Positions 63,370 through 64,000 of a stretch of DNA of 64,000 nucleotides are shown here, piece by piece (positions within the stretch are counted from its first letter, which is position 1; each line of letters begins with the position of its first letter). Origin of the DNA: an uncultured Pelagibacteraceae bacterium. GTDB lineage: Bacteria; Pseudomonadota; Alphaproteobacteria; Pelagibacterales; Pelagibacteraceae. The notes below the pieces were generated by a model. The model was not told the origin of the DNA and searched no databases. It was given only the letters and a program-made list of their open reading frames with translations. The DNA lies in assembly GCA_902595535.1 (NCBI GenBank), contig CACJQI010000005.1, positions 1 through 64,000 on the forward strand. The letters run 5' to 3'. The translations under genes were made by a program, and so were the position numbers.

Positions 63370-64000
63370 ATGAATAGAAGAAAATTTTTAACATACTTGG
63401 GTTGCGGTTGTTGTGGTTTCGTTCTTCCCTCTTGTACAACAGCTCCAATAACTGAACGAAAACAATTGAAGATTGTTTCAGAAGCTAATTTAAACGCCCA
63501 AGCTGCCAGAATATATGAAAAAATTAAAGAAAAAGAAAAAATGAGTGATGACACAAAAACACTAAATGAAATTAAGGAAATTGGAAAAAGGATGGAAGAT
63601 TCTATTTCAGAATATTTTGATAGAGAAAATTTAGATGACCCTACAAAAAATTTTAATTGGGAGTACATTTTAATAGATAAAAAAAAAGTACGTAATGCTT
63701 GGTGTATGCCAGGGGGAAAGATTGCTGTGTACACAGGTATTTTAGATGTAACCAAAAATACAGATGGTCTTGCTGCAGTAATGGGTCATGAAATTGCTCA
63801 TGCTGTTGCAAAACATTCAGTTGAAAGAGCTAGTAGAGGAACCTTATTGAAACTTGGAACTAGTATTATTGATATAGCAAGTGGCGGGATTTTATCAGAT
63901 ATTAATAGAACTACTAGACAAAATACTGTTGGTTTACTTACTCAACTTGGAATTTTAAATCCATTTAATAGAAAACAAGAGAGTGAAGCAGATTTTTTAG
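63370..64000 (+). CDS. M48-family metallopeptidase, Tat/lipoprotein signal, 3'-truncated by window edge
   Basis: 210 codons visible from ATG 63370, still open at the window end. N-terminus MNRRKFLTYLGCGCC has a twin-arginine motif (RRKFL) and a later LPSC lipobox-like site. The Zn-protease core is present: WCMPGGKIAVYTGIL, then HEIAH (HExxH) in AAVMGHEIAHAVAKHSVERAS, and at the edge ESEAD, the third ligand helix. Resembles periplasmic BepA/LoiP-type outer-membrane quality-control proteases. Confidence 0.88.
   Translation, partial: MNRRKFLTYLGCGCCGFVLPSCTTAPITERKQLKIVSEANLNAQAARIYEKIKEKEKMSDDTKTLNEIKEIGKRMEDSISEYFDRENLDDPTKNFNWEYILIDKKKVRNAWCMPGGKIAVYTGILDVTKNTDGLAAVMGHEIAHAVAKHSVERASRGTLLKLGTSIIDIASGGILSDINRTTRQNTVGLLTQLGILNPFNRKQESEADFL

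Overview
The window is a dense, very AT-rich bacterial chromosome segment with no rRNA, phage or plasmid backbone. Gene content and order point to a streamlined marine alphaproteobacterium of the SAR11/Pelagibacterales type. The signs are near-zero or overlapping gene spacing over long runs, a four-subunit sarcosine oxidase operon with a linked transporter, a proton-pumping pyrophosphatase, and apparent tandem SAM-II plus SAM-V riboswitches in front of metY. That tandem arrangement is known from Candidatus Pelagibacter. The taxonomic call is inference from these traits.

Layout. 1-0.5 kb: 3' part of an unrecognised CDS. 0.56-7.2 kb (minus): soxBDAG followed by an amino-acid-type binding protein and a single permease. 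This is probably a methylated-glycine (C1/glycine) unit that feeds glycine and methylene-THF to metabolism. 7.3-9.6 kb: tRNA-Ser(GCU) and a soluble lytic transglycosylase. 9.65-17 kb (plus): dapA-smpB-folK-spoT-pyrE-pdxJ-acpS-lepB-rnc-recO, a recognisable alphaproteobacterial cluster in which era and rpoZ are not at their usual places; hemB converges on it. 18-25.4 kb (plus): a 2-oxoglutarate oxygenase-like gene, rpiB, glyA, nrdR, ribD-ribE-ribB-ribH, nusB and thiL. 25.5-30.6 kb: hppA, bamE (convergent), a cytochrome bc1 chaperone, rpmF, plsX, ihfA, a MerR regulator and rpmG. 30.6-38.7 kb: chorismate mutase, ctaA, metY with its riboswitches, rplM-rpsI, argC, a small lipoprotein, hom and two transporters.

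38.7-45.3 kb is the accessory part: a 535-base gene-free gap, a short O6-alkylguanine methyltransferase, two tandem paralogous two-helix microproteins (one of only 56 residues), a tyrosine recombinase, three glycosyltransferases, and a GIY-YIG protein next to tRNA-Glu(UUC). It lies between hom on the plus strand and recJ-glpX on the minus strand. These genes commonly form one cluster in alphaproteobacteria, so the region looks rearranged.

45.4-64 kb is housekeeping again: recJ, glpX, an SbmA/BacA-like transporter, an NDUFS4-like complex I subunit directly behind tRNA-Pro(UGG), a zinc-ribbon protein, nhaA and a glutathione peroxidase. A minus-strand run follows: mltB-rlpA-dacA-tmk-holB-metG-tatD-MBL hydrolase, with a rarD-like gene at its head. 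Last come tRNA-Ser(UGA), sdhE, recG, a DUF502 protein and the 5' part of an M48 metallopeptidase.

I did not find a defence system or CRISPR array. The least explained material is the microprotein pair and recombinase area, an NrdR whose second zinc knuckle is CxC, and an ABC permease with a lipoprotein-like N-terminus.
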